Shown: in pieces, positions 48,082-56,032 of the stretch
Position numbering within the stretch: position 1 is the stretch's first letter
How the letters are laid out: each line of letters opens with the position of its first letter
NCBI RefSeq assembly: GCF_000308815.1
Contig: NZ_BAFX01000138.1
Coordinates: 1 to 64,000, forward strand
From: Nocardia concava NBRC 100430
GTDB lineage: Bacteria > Actinomycetota > Actinomycetes > Mycobacteriales > Mycobacteriaceae
Direction of reading: 5' to 3'
DNA length: 64,000 bases
Notes under the pieces: model-generated
Databases searched by the model: none
What the model was told of the DNA's origin: nothing
Seen by the model: the letters and a program-made list of their open reading frames with translations, nothing else
Program-made: the position numbers and the translations under genes

Positions 48082-48306
48082 CTACGAGAGCGGAATCCCC
48101 AGGCAGAACACCGCCCATCCGGTGGAGAACAGGCAATTCAGTTGAGGCGGTAGTAGGTCGAGCCAGGACGTGGCCACGGGCTGTGTCCGGAGATCCGGGA
48201 CGGTATCGACGGGAGCGGCGGCCACCGGGCCCGCCGCCACAGCGCCGACCACACCCGCGGCCAGCACCGCGGTGGCGATGCGTTTCACGAGATCAGTGCG
48301 CTTCAT
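48082..48306 (-). CDS. Small secreted two-cysteine protein
   Basis: A 74-residue preprotein, MKRTDLVKRIATAVLAAGVV then GAVAAGPVAAAP as the signal peptide, with a mature part of about 45 residues. The C-terminus LNCLFSTGWAVFCLG has two cysteines 11 apart that could form a disulfide. ATGs at 48312 and 48315 are alternative starts. It resembles the gene at 51510 in general design. Function unknown. Confidence 0.65.
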   Translation of the reverse strand: MKRTDLVKRIATAVLAAGVVGAVAAGPVAAAPVDTVPDLRTQPVATSWLDLLPPQLNCLFSTGWAVFCLGIPLS

Positions 48307-48420
48307 GACCATCATGTTCCGCGCGTACCCGGGGCCTTCCAAGGCAAACTCCGACTTCGCACCCCCTGCGCACGGTGTGTCGGCCCGACTCGCGGTAAGA
48401 AACTTCGGGCGCGGGAAGGA

Positions 48421-48657
48421 TCAGCGCGCTCGCCGGAGGGCCCGGGCCAGCACATCGATGAACAGCAGGCCGGCCCCGATCACGAAGACCGCGGACGCGG
48501 CCAGCCACGGCCCCGCATACCGGGTGGCGCTGAACACCGGCGCCTCTCCCTGCGCCCGGAATACCGTGGTCTGAATGCCGTTGCGCCAGCACCACACCGC
48601 CGCCACCACCAGAATCGGCACGAGCACGAATTCGGCGAACACGGTCAGCCACCGCAT
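48421..48657 (-). CDS. Small two-TM membrane protein (Rv0514-like)
   Basis: A 78-residue protein with two hydrophobic helices (VFAEFVLVPILVVAAVW and WLAASAVFVIGAGLLFIDVL) and a basic tail. In M. tuberculosis two membrane protein genes follow hemB in the same order (Rv0513, Rv0514 by my recollection). The ATG at 48657 overlaps the preceding stop by 1 nt (TGATG), so it is translationally coupled. Confidence 0.75.
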   Translation of the reverse strand: MRWLTVFAEFVLVPILVVAAVWCWRNGIQTTVFRAQGEAPVFSATRYAGPWLAASAVFVIGAGLLFIDVLARALRRAR

Positions 48658-49172
48658 CACTGCGCCTCCTTCTTCCCCTCGACCGTCCCACCGTTCAACC
48701 GCTCCAGCGCGGCCGTCAGCTCGGCCCGCAACGTGAAGTGGTCACGCGCCCACGCCTGTACGAGCCGCCCGTCCTTCAGTTTGAGCCCGATTCCCTTGCG
48801 CCGCCGCGGCACTCCGGACAGCTCACCGAGCGCCCGCGCCGACTGCCAGTCCTCATAATCCCAGGATTCCTCGTCATCCTCCGGCAACACCTCGGCGATG
48901 TCGCCCAGCGGCACCACCTCGGTGCCCTCGCGCAGCTGTTCCGGAGTCAGTTCGACGCTGATGTGGCGCTTGCCCGCGACCACCTGCAACCAGACGAAGC
49001 CGGCCAGCAGCAGCGCGCAGAAGGCCAGCCCGAACCAGTGGATGTCACCGCCGCGGATCAGCTCGATGACCAGGATGATCGCGCACAGCGCGGGCCCGTA
49101 GGCAATGGTCCGCCAGCGCGCGCCGGGTTCGGAGAACAGCACGGCCCCGGGGGCGTCGATGGACTCACTCAT
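48657..49172 (-). CDS. Membrane protein downstream of hemB (Rv0513-like)
   Basis: A 171-residue protein with two helices at about 25-65 (ALCAIILVIELIRGG, WFGLAFCALLLAGFVWLQVV) and a cytoplasmic domain: RHISVELTPEQLREGTEVVPLGDIAEVLPE, then WQSARALGELSGVPRRRKGIGLKL and RLVQAWARDHFTLRAELTAAL. This is a PH-like domain typical of a conserved actinobacterial family found after hemB. No biochemical function known. Confidence 0.78.
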   Translation of the reverse strand: MSESIDAPGAVLFSEPGARWRTIAYGPALCAIILVIELIRGGDIHWFGLAFCALLLAGFVWLQVVAGKRHISVELTPEQLREGTEVVPLGDIAEVLPEDDEESWDYEDWQSARALGELSGVPRRRKGIGLKLKDGRLVQAWARDHFTLRAELTAALERLNGGTVEGKKEAQ

Positions 49173-49200
49173 GGGTCGAGCGTAAGGATCGCGGAATCGC

Positions 49201-49320
49201 TCAGCGGGCCAGGCCCGGAATCAGCAGCACGGCGAGGGTGAGCAGTCCGAAGAGGAACAGCAGACTCAGCACCAACACATCGCGCCGCAGGCTGTGCGGC
49301 TGCTGGATCACCACTCGCAT
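49201..49320 (-). CDS. 39-residue membrane peptide
   Basis: A very short frame: MRVVIQQPHSLRRD followed by a 24-residue hydrophobic helix (VLVLSLLFLFGLLTLAVLL) and a Pro-Gly-Leu-Ala-Arg end. A GGAGG stands 6 nt before the ATG, and the gene sits between two hemB-linked membrane protein genes on the same strand, 28 nt from the next start. These points favour a real small protein. No known family. Confidence 0.6.
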   Translation of the reverse strand: MRVVIQQPHSLRRDVLVLSLLFLFGLLTLAVLLIPGLAR

Positions 49321-49450
49321 CGTTGCCTCCGCCTTCCCGGGGCCGAGACACGCCATAGCACAACGTATGACGATCGGCTTCCGGTTCCCGAAATCCCTGT
49401 GACTGCCCTCACCATACCCGTTAGTACGCCCGTAACAAACTCGGGAGTAC

Positions 49451-49963
49451 CTACTGCGGCGGCGGGCGGAAGAACGCCTCGGATTCGCTTCGGTAGCACA
49501 GGAATACGGCTCCGCCCGCGAGCACCGCCTGCACGATCCCGGCGCCGCCCGCGACCAGCGCGGCCACGCCTTCCTTGGCCCCGAATCCGAACAGGGTGCC
49601 CGCCGCGCCCAGCACCAGGAAGACGCCGAATCCGGTGAGAAGCGCTCGCGCCCAGTTCTTTCCGCGCCCCAGCTGGTACACCACGGCCACCGCGGCCCCG
49701 GTGAGCACCAGCCAGAACAGCGCGACCAGCACGAACACGATCAGCATCCAGCCCTGCACCTGCGCCAGCGTGACACCCGCCTGCTTGTCCTTGACCTGGT
49801 CGAACATCTGCTGCGCCAGCTCGTGCCGCTGCCCGAACTGCGCGATCAGCGAGGCGATCAACTGCACGAGGCCGACGCCCAGTGCGGCGTACCAGAGTTG
49901 GCAGGCGGTGCGGACGTCTTCCGGCGACGGGCGCGAAACAGCCGGGGGGACCATCGGATTCAC
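49451..49963 (-). CDS. Four-TM membrane protein next to hemB
   Basis: A 170-residue protein with four hydrophobic segments (about 25-45, 72-95, 103-125, 130-155). The loop after the first helix is polar and helical (RHELAQQMFDQVKDKQAGVTLAQVQ); the N-terminus is Pro-rich. No family recognised with confidence. It begins 21 nt after hemB and is probably co-transcribed. GTG 49963 was taken as start; ATG 49954 is possible. Confidence 0.7.
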   Translation of the reverse strand: MNPMVPPAVSRPSPEDVRTACQLWYAALGVGLVQLIASLIAQFGQRHELAQQMFDQVKDKQAGVTLAQVQGWMLIVFVLVALFWLVLTGAAVAVVYQLGRGKNWARALLTGFGVFLVLGAAGTLFGFGAKEGVAALVAGGAGIVQAVLAGGAVFLCYRSESEAFFRPPPQ

Positions 49964-49984
49964 GAAGCGACTACTCGGTTCCGC

Positions 49985-50962
49985 TCACCGCAGCCAGTGC
50001 GCGGCCTCGGTGGCCCAGTAGGTGAGCACCATGTCCGCGCCCGCGCGCCGAATGCCGAGCAGCGATTCCAGCACCGCGCCCTTGCGATCGATCCAGCCGT
50101 TCTGGGCAGCCGCGGTGATCATCGCGTACTCGCCGGAGATCTGATACGCCGCCACCGGCACCGTCGAGCGATCCGCGACCTCGCGCAGAATGTCCAGGTA
50201 GGACATGGCGGGCTTCACCATGACGATGTCCGCGCCCTCGAGCAGATCCAGCTCCAGTTCGCGGATCGCCTCGCGGCGGTTGGCCGGATCCTGCTGGTAG
50301 GTACGGCGATCGCCCTGCAACGAGGACCCGACGGCCTCGCGGAACGGGCCGTAGAACGCGGAGGCGTACTTCGCGGCGTAGGCCAGGATGCCGGTGTCGG
50401 CGTACCCGGCGGCGTCGAGACCCTCGCGGATCGCGCCCACCTGGCCGTCCATCATGCCGCTGGTGCCGAGCAGGTCCGCGCCGGTTTCGGCCTGCGCCAG
50501 CGCCATTTCGACGTAGCGGGTCAGGGTGGCGTCATTGTCGACCGCACCGTCGGCGTCCAGCACGCCGCAGTGGCCGTGATCGGTGAACTCGTCGAGGCAG
50601 GTGTCGGCCATGACCACGGTCGAATCGCCGACCTCGTGCACCAGCGCGCGCAGCCCGCGGTTCAGGATGCCGTCCGGATCGCTGGCCCCGCTGCCCTGCG
50701 CGTCCTTGTCCTCGGCCTTGGGCACGCCGAACAGCATGAGCCCGCCGACGCCCGCGGCCACGGCCTCGACCGCGGCCTTGCGCAGCGAATCCATGGTGTG
50801 CTGGTAAACGCCTGGCATGGAAGAGATCTCGCGCGGCTCATCGAGGCCGTCGGCGACGAACATGGGCAGGATCAGGTGCCGCGGCTCCAGGCTGGTCTCG
50901 GCGACGAGCCGACGCATGGCGGGAGTGCGGCGCAACCGCCGAGGGCGGTCCATTCCGGTCAT
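49985..50962 (-). CDS. hemB: HemB, 5-aminolevulinate dehydratase
   Basis: A 325-residue enzyme condensing two 5-aminolevulinate molecules to porphobilinogen. The Schiff-base lysines are in YAAKYASAFYGPFREA and VMVKPAMSYLD. The metal site reads ADTCLDEFTDHGHCG: it keeps the first and last Cys of the zinc type but has Asp in place of the middle Cys. The allosteric arginine/magnesium region is present. ATG 50962 was chosen, with 50953 as an alternative. Four membrane protein genes follow it, as in mycobacteria. Confidence 0.94.
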   Translation of the reverse strand: MTGMDRPRRLRRTPAMRRLVAETSLEPRHLILPMFVADGLDEPREISSMPGVYQHTMDSLRKAAVEAVAAGVGGLMLFGVPKAEDKDAQGSGASDPDGILNRGLRALVHEVGDSTVVMADTCLDEFTDHGHCGVLDADGAVDNDATLTRYVEMALAQAETGADLLGTSGMMDGQVGAIREGLDAAGYADTGILAYAAKYASAFYGPFREAVGSSLQGDRRTYQQDPANRREAIRELELDLLEGADIVMVKPAMSYLDILREVADRSTVPVAAYQISGEYAMITAAAQNGWIDRKGAVLESLLGIRRAGADMVLTYWATEAAHWLR

Positions 50963-51106
50963 GCACGCATGATATGCCCGCCTCGCGGTCCGGGTGCGCG
51001 CGCCTCCGCGGGGTTGCCGGGTGAGATCTTGAAAGACATTGTGAGCAGCGGATTTTGTCGGTGGTCCCGAGTAGAATCGAAGATACGTTCGATGGAGGGA
51101 GTCGCC

Positions 51107-51424
51107 GTGCTCGCAGCCGTAACCAGCATGTCCGACAAGAGGAACCAAGCCGCGGTGCCGAAGAAGGGGGACGTGATCGATCACGCGTGGATGCCGCTGG
51201 CCAAGCAGCCGCTACCCGCGGGTCGTCCGCGCTCGTGGTACATCTCGCACAATCGCCGGTTGAAGGCGATGCGCCTGGCCATCGCGTTGCTGGACTCGGG
51301 CTCTTTCAGCCCGGATCAGGCGACGAACGAAACCATCCGGGAGACAGCCGAAGTCATCGGCGTGCACTGGCCCTCGGACGCCACCTGCCGCATGGTCCGT
51401 CGCCTGATGGCGGCCCAGCGCTGA
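51107..51424 (+). CDS. Hypothetical protein divergent from hemB
   Basis: A 105-residue basic soluble protein: HAWMPLAKQPLPAGRPRSWYISHNRRLKAMRLAIALLDSGSF..., ending VHWPSDATCRMVRRLMAAQR. No family recognised. The GTG at 51107 has GGAGG at 51094-51098 (8 nt spacing); an in-frame ATG at 51092 overlaps that site. A consensus TAGAAT -10 (51072-51077) precedes it. It is convergent with a secreted-peptide gene and closed by a hairpin. Confidence 0.65.
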   Translation: MLAAVTSMSDKRNQAAVPKKGDVIDHAWMPLAKQPLPAGRPRSWYISHNRRLKAMRLAIALLDSGSFSPDQATNETIRETAEVIGVHWPSDATCRMVRRLMAAQR

Positions 51425-51430
51425 CACGAC

Positions 51431-51474
51431 GGAGGCCCTCCGACGAACGCGCAAGTGAGCGTCGGAGAGCCTCC
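51431..51474. terminator. Hairpin terminator between convergent genes
   Basis: 15-bp stem with one mismatch (arms 51431-51445 and 51460-51474, GGAGGC...CTCCGACG) and a 14-nt loop. Confidence 0.8.
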
Positions 51475-51509
51475 ACCGCACGGCGCGGGCGCCGGGATCA
51501 GCGTGTGCG

Positions 51510-51749
51510 CTAGAAGCTGAGGCAGCCGGTCTGGTTCGTTCCCGGCGTGCCCGGATTGCTCGACCCGGCACTGAAGCACCTCAGCAGCGTGTTCAGGATG
51601 GCGGCGGACCCGGTCTCGGGGTACTGGCCGACAACCGGCGCGGCAACCGGGCCCTGCTCCGAAACCTGCGCGGACGCGGCCGCCGGAGACCAGACCGCGC
51701 CGAGCGCGATCGCACCCATCGCGAGCATGCCGATTGCCGAGCGCTTCAT
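51510..51749 (-). CDS. Small secreted two-cysteine protein
   Basis: A 79-residue preprotein with a signal peptide (MKRSAIGMLAMGAIALGAVW then SPAAASA-Q) and a mature part of about 53 residues ending LLRCFSAGSSNPGTPGTNQTGCLSF-like, with two Cys 15 apart. AGGTGA lies 7 nt before the ATG at 51749. Function unknown; its plan resembles the protein at 48082. Confidence 0.65.
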   Translation of the reverse strand: MKRSAIGMLAMGAIALGAVWSPAAASAQVSEQGPVAAPVVGQYPETGSAAILNTLLRCFSAGSSNPGTPGTNQTGCLSF

Positions 51750-51987
51750 GGACATTCACCTTTCGAAGATCGAATACTGAACGCAGCCTATGCATTTCGC
51801 AGGGTGTTGAAACGACGACAGTTCCAACGACAACAGTTCCATGGGCATCCGTCCAGCGAACGAGACCTCCAGACGTTGCCGCGGTCCATACCGGAGCGGC
51901 AATGACCGGACGCCGGGCACAGTCGGGGTGGCGTCCGGAGCCGGTTCCGAGGCATACCCTGCACCGCCTCGGACACCGCGAAAACGC

Positions 51988-52021
51988 AATCGGCCCCGCA
52001 TCATTGGATGCGGGGCCGATT
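51988..52021 (-). terminator. Strong terminator of the rex-hemACD operon
   Basis: Perfect 15-bp stem (AATCGGCCCCGCATC and complement) with loop ATTG. On the minus strand it is followed by GCGTTTTCGC and lies 20 nt after the hemD stop. Confidence 0.88.
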
Positions 52022-52041
52022 GTCGGTCAGGACGCCGAAGC

Positions 52042-53604
52042 TCAGCGGCTGCGGCGGCTCTTCTTGCGCGGCGGGGGCAGCAGGCCCTCGGCGCGCAGGT
52101 GGGCGGCGTGCTCGGCGAGCGCCTCGACGAGCGGACCCACCTGGGCGATCTCGGGCTGCACGTCGACGCGCAGGCCGAATTCGATGGCCGTCTCGGCGGT
52201 CTTCGGGCCGATGCACGCCACGATGGTGCGCGCGTGCGGCTTGCCCGCGATGCCGACCAGGTTGCGGACCGTGGAGGACGAGGTGAACAGGACCGCGTCG
52301 AATCCGCCGGTCTTGATCATCTCGCGGGTCTCCGCGGGCGGCGGGGAGGCGCGCACGGTGCGGTAGGCGGTGACGTCGTCGATCTCCCAGCCGCGGTCGC
52401 GCAGGCCCTCGGCGAGGGTCTCGGTGGCGATGTCCGCGCGCGGCAGCAGCACCCGGTTGACCGGGTCGAAAACGTCGTCGTAGGGCGGGAAGTCGGCCAG
52501 CAGGCCCTCGGAGGACTGCTCACCCGACGGCACCAGCTCCGGATTGATGCCGAAGGAGCGCACCTTCTCCGCGGTGGCCTCGCCGACGCAGGCGATCTTG
52601 ACGCCGCTGAAAGCGCGGGCGTCCAAACCGAATTCGCCGAACTTCTCCCACACCGCGCGCACCGCGTTGGTGGAGGTGAACACCACCCACTGGTAGCGGC
52701 CGTCGACCAGGCCCTTGACCGCGCGCTCCATCTGCGCGGGACTCCGCGGCGGCTCGACCGCGATGGTCGGCACCTCCATCGGAATCGCGCCGTGGTTGAC
52801 GAGCTTTTCGCTCATCTCGCCGGCCTGCTCCTTGGTGCGCGGCACCAGGACGGTCCAGCCGTACAGCGCCCGCGACTCCCACCAGGAGGTCTTGCTGCGC
52901 TTCTCCACTTCCTTGCCGACCGTGACCACCAGCGGCCCGACCAGTTCGGAGGCGGCATTGTTCAGCGTCGCCAGCGTGGCGTCGATGGTGCGCTGCTGCC
53001 GGGTGGTGCCGCGCACGGTCACCGCGACCGGGGTCTGCGGCGCCATGCCGTGTTCCACCAGCGCCGAAGCGGTCTCGGCCAGATGCCCGGAGGTGGCGTG
53101 CAGCACCAGCGGACCCGGCGCGGCCGCCACGGCCGCCCAGTCCACCTCGCCGCGCACATCCACCTCGGTGTGGCTGGAGCCCAGTTCGATGCCCGCGTAG
53201 GCGGGCACGGTGGCGCCGGCCGAAAGGCCCGGCAGCACCTCGAAGTTCAGATGCGAGCGGGTGACGGCGTTGATCTCCTGGATGACCGAATCGGTGGTCA
53301 TCGGATCGCCGGACACCAGGCGCACCACGTCGAACCCGTTGCGGGCCTCCGCGATCAGGGTCTTGGCCACCTCGGCGGCGTCACCCAGGGCGGGGCGCAC
53401 GTCCACGGGCAGGGTCCCGTCCGGGTTCTCCTCGACCTCGGTGCCGATCAGGGCGAGCACGCCCTTGTCGACATCGGGATCGGTGAACGCCAGCGTCGCC
53501 CGGCCGAGCACCTCGCGGGCACGCACGGTGAGCAGCGCGGGATCGCCGGGCCCTGACCCCACGAAAAGGATCCGACCGGGATTCTTCTTCGTCACTCGGC
53601 TCAT
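52042..53604 (-). CDS. hemD: Fused uroporphyrinogen-III C-methyltransferase / synthase (CobA-HemD)
   Basis: A 520-residue bifunctional protein. The N-terminal half is a SAM-dependent methyltransferase (VGSGPGDPALLTVRAREVL, VRLVSGDPMTTDS, VLPGLSAGATVPAYAGI); the C-terminal half (from about 245) is uroporphyrinogen-III synthase (WTVLVPRTKEQAGEMSEKL, WVVFTSTNAVRAVWE, VLFTSSSTVRNLVG). It closes the tetrapyrrole ring and may start siroheme/cobalamin synthesis, although a methyltransferase half in this fusion is not always active. The tail is basic (PPPRKKSRRSR). The ATG overlaps hemC by 4 nt. Confidence 0.92.
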   Translation of the reverse strand: MSRVTKKNPGRILFVGSGPGDPALLTVRAREVLGRATLAFTDPDVDKGVLALIGTEVEENPDGTLPVDVRPALGDAAEVAKTLIAEARNGFDVVRLVSGDPMTTDSVIQEINAVTRSHLNFEVLPGLSAGATVPAYAGIELGSSHTEVDVRGEVDWAAVAAAPGPLVLHATSGHLAETASALVEHGMAPQTPVAVTVRGTTRQQRTIDATLATLNNAASELVGPLVVTVGKEVEKRSKTSWWESRALYGWTVLVPRTKEQAGEMSEKLVNHGAIPMEVPTIAVEPPRSPAQMERAVKGLVDGRYQWVVFTSTNAVRAVWEKFGEFGLDARAFSGVKIACVGEATAEKVRSFGINPELVPSGEQSSEGLLADFPPYDDVFDPVNRVLLPRADIATETLAEGLRDRGWEIDDVTAYRTVRASPPPAETREMIKTGGFDAVLFTSSSTVRNLVGIAGKPHARTIVACIGPKTAETAIEFGLRVDVQPEIAQVGPLVEALAEHAAHLRAEGLLPPPRKKSRRSR

Positions 53605-54641
53605 CGTTGGTTCTCCATTGGGCTGGGATTGCTGTCGTCGGTGAGCTCAGCGGATTCCTCTGTGACGCTGAGCAGTTCGCGCGCCCCCAGCTCCAAGAGC
53701 TCGCGCGCCAGTGCGCGACCCAGTTCCGCGGCATCCGCCACCGGGCCGACCACTGAAGCCCGGATCACGTCCGAGCCGTCGATCGCCGCCGCGCAGGCGC
53801 GCAGCGACAACTCCTCCACCACCCGGCCGTCGTCGTCGAGTGATTCGACGACCTCGGCCAGCGCACCGATCGGTGCGGTACAGCCGGCCTCCAGTTCGGC
53901 CAGCAACGCCCGCTCCGCGGTGATGGCGGCACGGGTGCCGGCATCGTCGAGGGCGGACAGGATGGTCACGAGATCGGTGTCCTCGCTGCGGCATTCGACC
54001 GCCAGCGCGCCCTGGGCCGGTGCGGGCAGCATCTGCACCGGTTCGAGCGATTCGGTGACGGCGTCGAGGCGGTCGATGCGGGCCAGCCCGGCCCGCGCCA
54101 CCACGACGGCATCCAGATCACCGTTGACAACCTTGGAAATCCGAGTGTCGAGATTGCCGCGCAGCGGCACGATCTCGATGCCGAGACCCAGCGCCTTCAG
54201 CTGCGCCGAGCGGCGCGGCGCCGAGGTGCCGACCCTCGCGCCCGCGGGCAGCTCGCCCAGCACCAGGCCGTCGCGCGCGACCAGCGCGTCGCGCGGATCC
54301 TGGCGGGGCGGAATGGCCGCGATATCGAACAGCGGGTCCTGCGCGGTCGGCAGATCCTTGTACGAGTGCACCGCGATATCGACGGTGCCCGCGGCCAATT
54401 CCTCGCGCAGCGCGGCGGTGAAGACGCCGACACCGATCTTCTGCACGGGATCGGTGGCGTTCTGGTCACCGGCGGTCTTCACGATGACCAGCTCGGCCTG
54501 CTGACCGTTGGCGATCAGGGCGTCGCGCACGTGCCCGGCCTGGGTGAGCGCCAGCAGACTGCCGCGGGTTCCGATGCGCCAGGGCGCCTCGGCTGTCCCG
54601 CGGACTGTTGTGTCGTTCTCGTGCACCATAGCTCCGGTCAT
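53601..54641 (-). CDS. hemC: HemC, hydroxymethylbilane synthase
   Basis: A 346-residue porphobilinogen deaminase. Visible: RIGTRGSLLALTQAGHVRDAL at the N-terminus, VHSYKDLPTA, RRSAQLKALGLGIEIVPLRGNLDTRISK, and the dipyrromethane-cofactor cysteine in ELEAGCTAPIGALAE. The start at 54641 gives a 20-residue extension before the fold; an ATG at 54629 is an alternative. The gene overlaps hemA and hemD by 4 nt each. Confidence 0.94.
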   Translation of the reverse strand: MTGAMVHENDTTVRGTAEAPWRIGTRGSLLALTQAGHVRDALIANGQQAELVIVKTAGDQNATDPVQKIGVGVFTAALREELAAGTVDIAVHSYKDLPTAQDPLFDIAAIPPRQDPRDALVARDGLVLGELPAGARVGTSAPRRSAQLKALGLGIEIVPLRGNLDTRISKVVNGDLDAVVVARAGLARIDRLDAVTESLEPVQMLPAPAQGALAVECRSEDTDLVTILSALDDAGTRAAITAERALLAELEAGCTAPIGALAEVVESLDDDGRVVEELSLRACAAAIDGSDVIRASVVGPVADAAELGRALARELLELGARELLSVTEESAELTDDSNPSPMENQR

Positions 54642-56032
54642 GCGGTGTGCCCCTGTTCGTCCCCCGGGTGGGCGGCGGTGAAATCGTCGGCCAGTTCGCC
54701 CTGCAGGGCGGAGATCTCCATCGGCGCGGCAACCGCTTGTGCCGCACCGGGTTTGAGCTCGAACAGCTCGCGTAGCGCCTCGGCGTAGCTGTCGCCGCCG
54801 GGTGTGGAGGCCAGCTGTTTGACCCGCACGGTCGGCGCGTGCAGCAGTTTGTCGACCACCCGTCGCACGGTACGGGCGACTTCCTCGCGTTCGCCCGATT
54901 CCAGTCCCGGTAGTCGGGAGTCCAGGCGTAGCAGCTCGGCCTCCACCACATCGGCGGCCATCTGGCGCAGCGCGGCCACGGTCGGGGTGACCTCGGCCAT
55001 GCGCTGTCCGGCAAGGTATTTGGTGAGCTCGTCGGCCACGATGCCGCGGGCGGCGGCGGTGTCGTCGGCGGCCGCGCCGGCCAGCGGATCGCGCTGCAGC
55101 GTCTCCATGTCGATGACGGTCACACCCGGCAGCCCGGCCACCGCGTGGTCCACATCGCGGGGCAGGCCCAGATCGCAGATGACCAGTTCGCGGCCGGACA
55201 GCGCGCCCTTGGCCGAGAGTGCGCGATGCACATCGGCGAGCGTCACCACGGTGCCGACCGCGCCGGTACAGGTGACCACCACATCCGCGGCGGCCATGGC
55301 CTCGGTGAGCCGGTCCATCTCGATGGCCTCGGCCTCGACGCCGTGCATGGTGGTGGCCGTATTGGCCAGGCGCTGCGCCTTTTCCAGCGTCCGGTTCACC
55401 ACGATGACCTTCGCGGCCCCGCCGCGCGCCAGCTGCGCCACCGCGAGCCCGCCCATGGCGCCCGCGCCCAGCACCAGCGCGGTGCGCCCGGCCAGCGGAC
55501 CCTGCACGGCGGCAGCGCGATCCAGCGCCACCGATACGACGGACGCGCCCGCGCGGTCGATCCCGGTCTCGGAGTGCACCCGCTTGCCGACCCGCAGCGC
55601 GTGCTGGGCCAGCTCGTGCAGGGTGCGGCCGGAGGCCTGCTGCGCGTCGGAGGCGGCGTAAGCGGCGCGGATCTGGCTCAGGATCTGCTGCTCGCCGACC
55701 ACCATCGAATCCAGGCCCGAGGCCACCGCGAACAGGTGCTCGGCCGCGGCCTCCGCGTAGCGCACGTACGCGTGCTTGGTGAGCTCCGGCAGCGGCAGAC
55801 CCGAATGCCGGGTGAGCAATTCACCGATCTCGCCCAGCGCCGGGTGGAAGGCGTCGACGACCGCGTAGACCTCGATGCGGTTGCAGGTGGAGACGATCAT
55901 CGCCTCGGAGACGTGGCTGGAGGCCAGCATCTTGTCGGTCAGCTTGGGCCGGTCGGTCTCGGTGATGGCGATCTTCTCGAGCACCGAAACCGGTGCGCTG
56001 CGATGCGAGATCCCGACGAGAAGCACACTCAT
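54638..56032 (-). CDS. hemA: HemA, glutamyl-tRNA reductase
   Basis: A 464-residue NADPH enzyme reducing glutamyl-tRNA to glutamate-1-semialdehyde, which HemL then uses. The catalytic cysteine is Cys50 in STCNRIEVYAV; the signature HLFAVASGLDSMVVGEQQILSQIR and the nucleotide-binding VLGAGAMGGLAVAQL are present. The C-terminus is Ala-rich and acidic. This is the rate-limiting step of heme synthesis, here translated directly after rex (ATGA overlap) and so probably under Rex control. Confidence 0.95.
   Translation of the reverse strand: MSVLLVGISHRSAPVSVLEKIAITETDRPKLTDKMLASSHVSEAMIVSTCNRIEVYAVVDAFHPALGEIGELLTRHSGLPLPELTKHAYVRYAEAAAEHLFAVASGLDSMVVGEQQILSQIRAAYAASDAQQASGRTLHELAQHALRVGKRVHSETGIDRAGASVVSVALDRAAAVQGPLAGRTALVLGAGAMGGLAVAQLARGGAAKVIVVNRTLEKAQRLANTATTMHGVEAEAIEMDRLTEAMAAADVVVTCTGAVGTVVTLADVHRALSAKGALSGRELVICDLGLPRDVDHAVAGLPGVTVIDMETLQRDPLAGAAADDTAAARGIVADELTKYLAGQRMAEVTPTVAALRQMAADVVEAELLRLDSRLPGLESGEREEVARTVRRVVDKLLHAPTVRVKQLASTPGGDSYAEALRELFELKPGAAQAVAAPMEISALQGELADDFTAAHPGDEQGHTA

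Noticed and set aside
49823..51424. 533-codon frame on the plus strand
   Set aside because: Most of it is antisense to hemB. Only the end from GTG 51107 is accepted as a gene.
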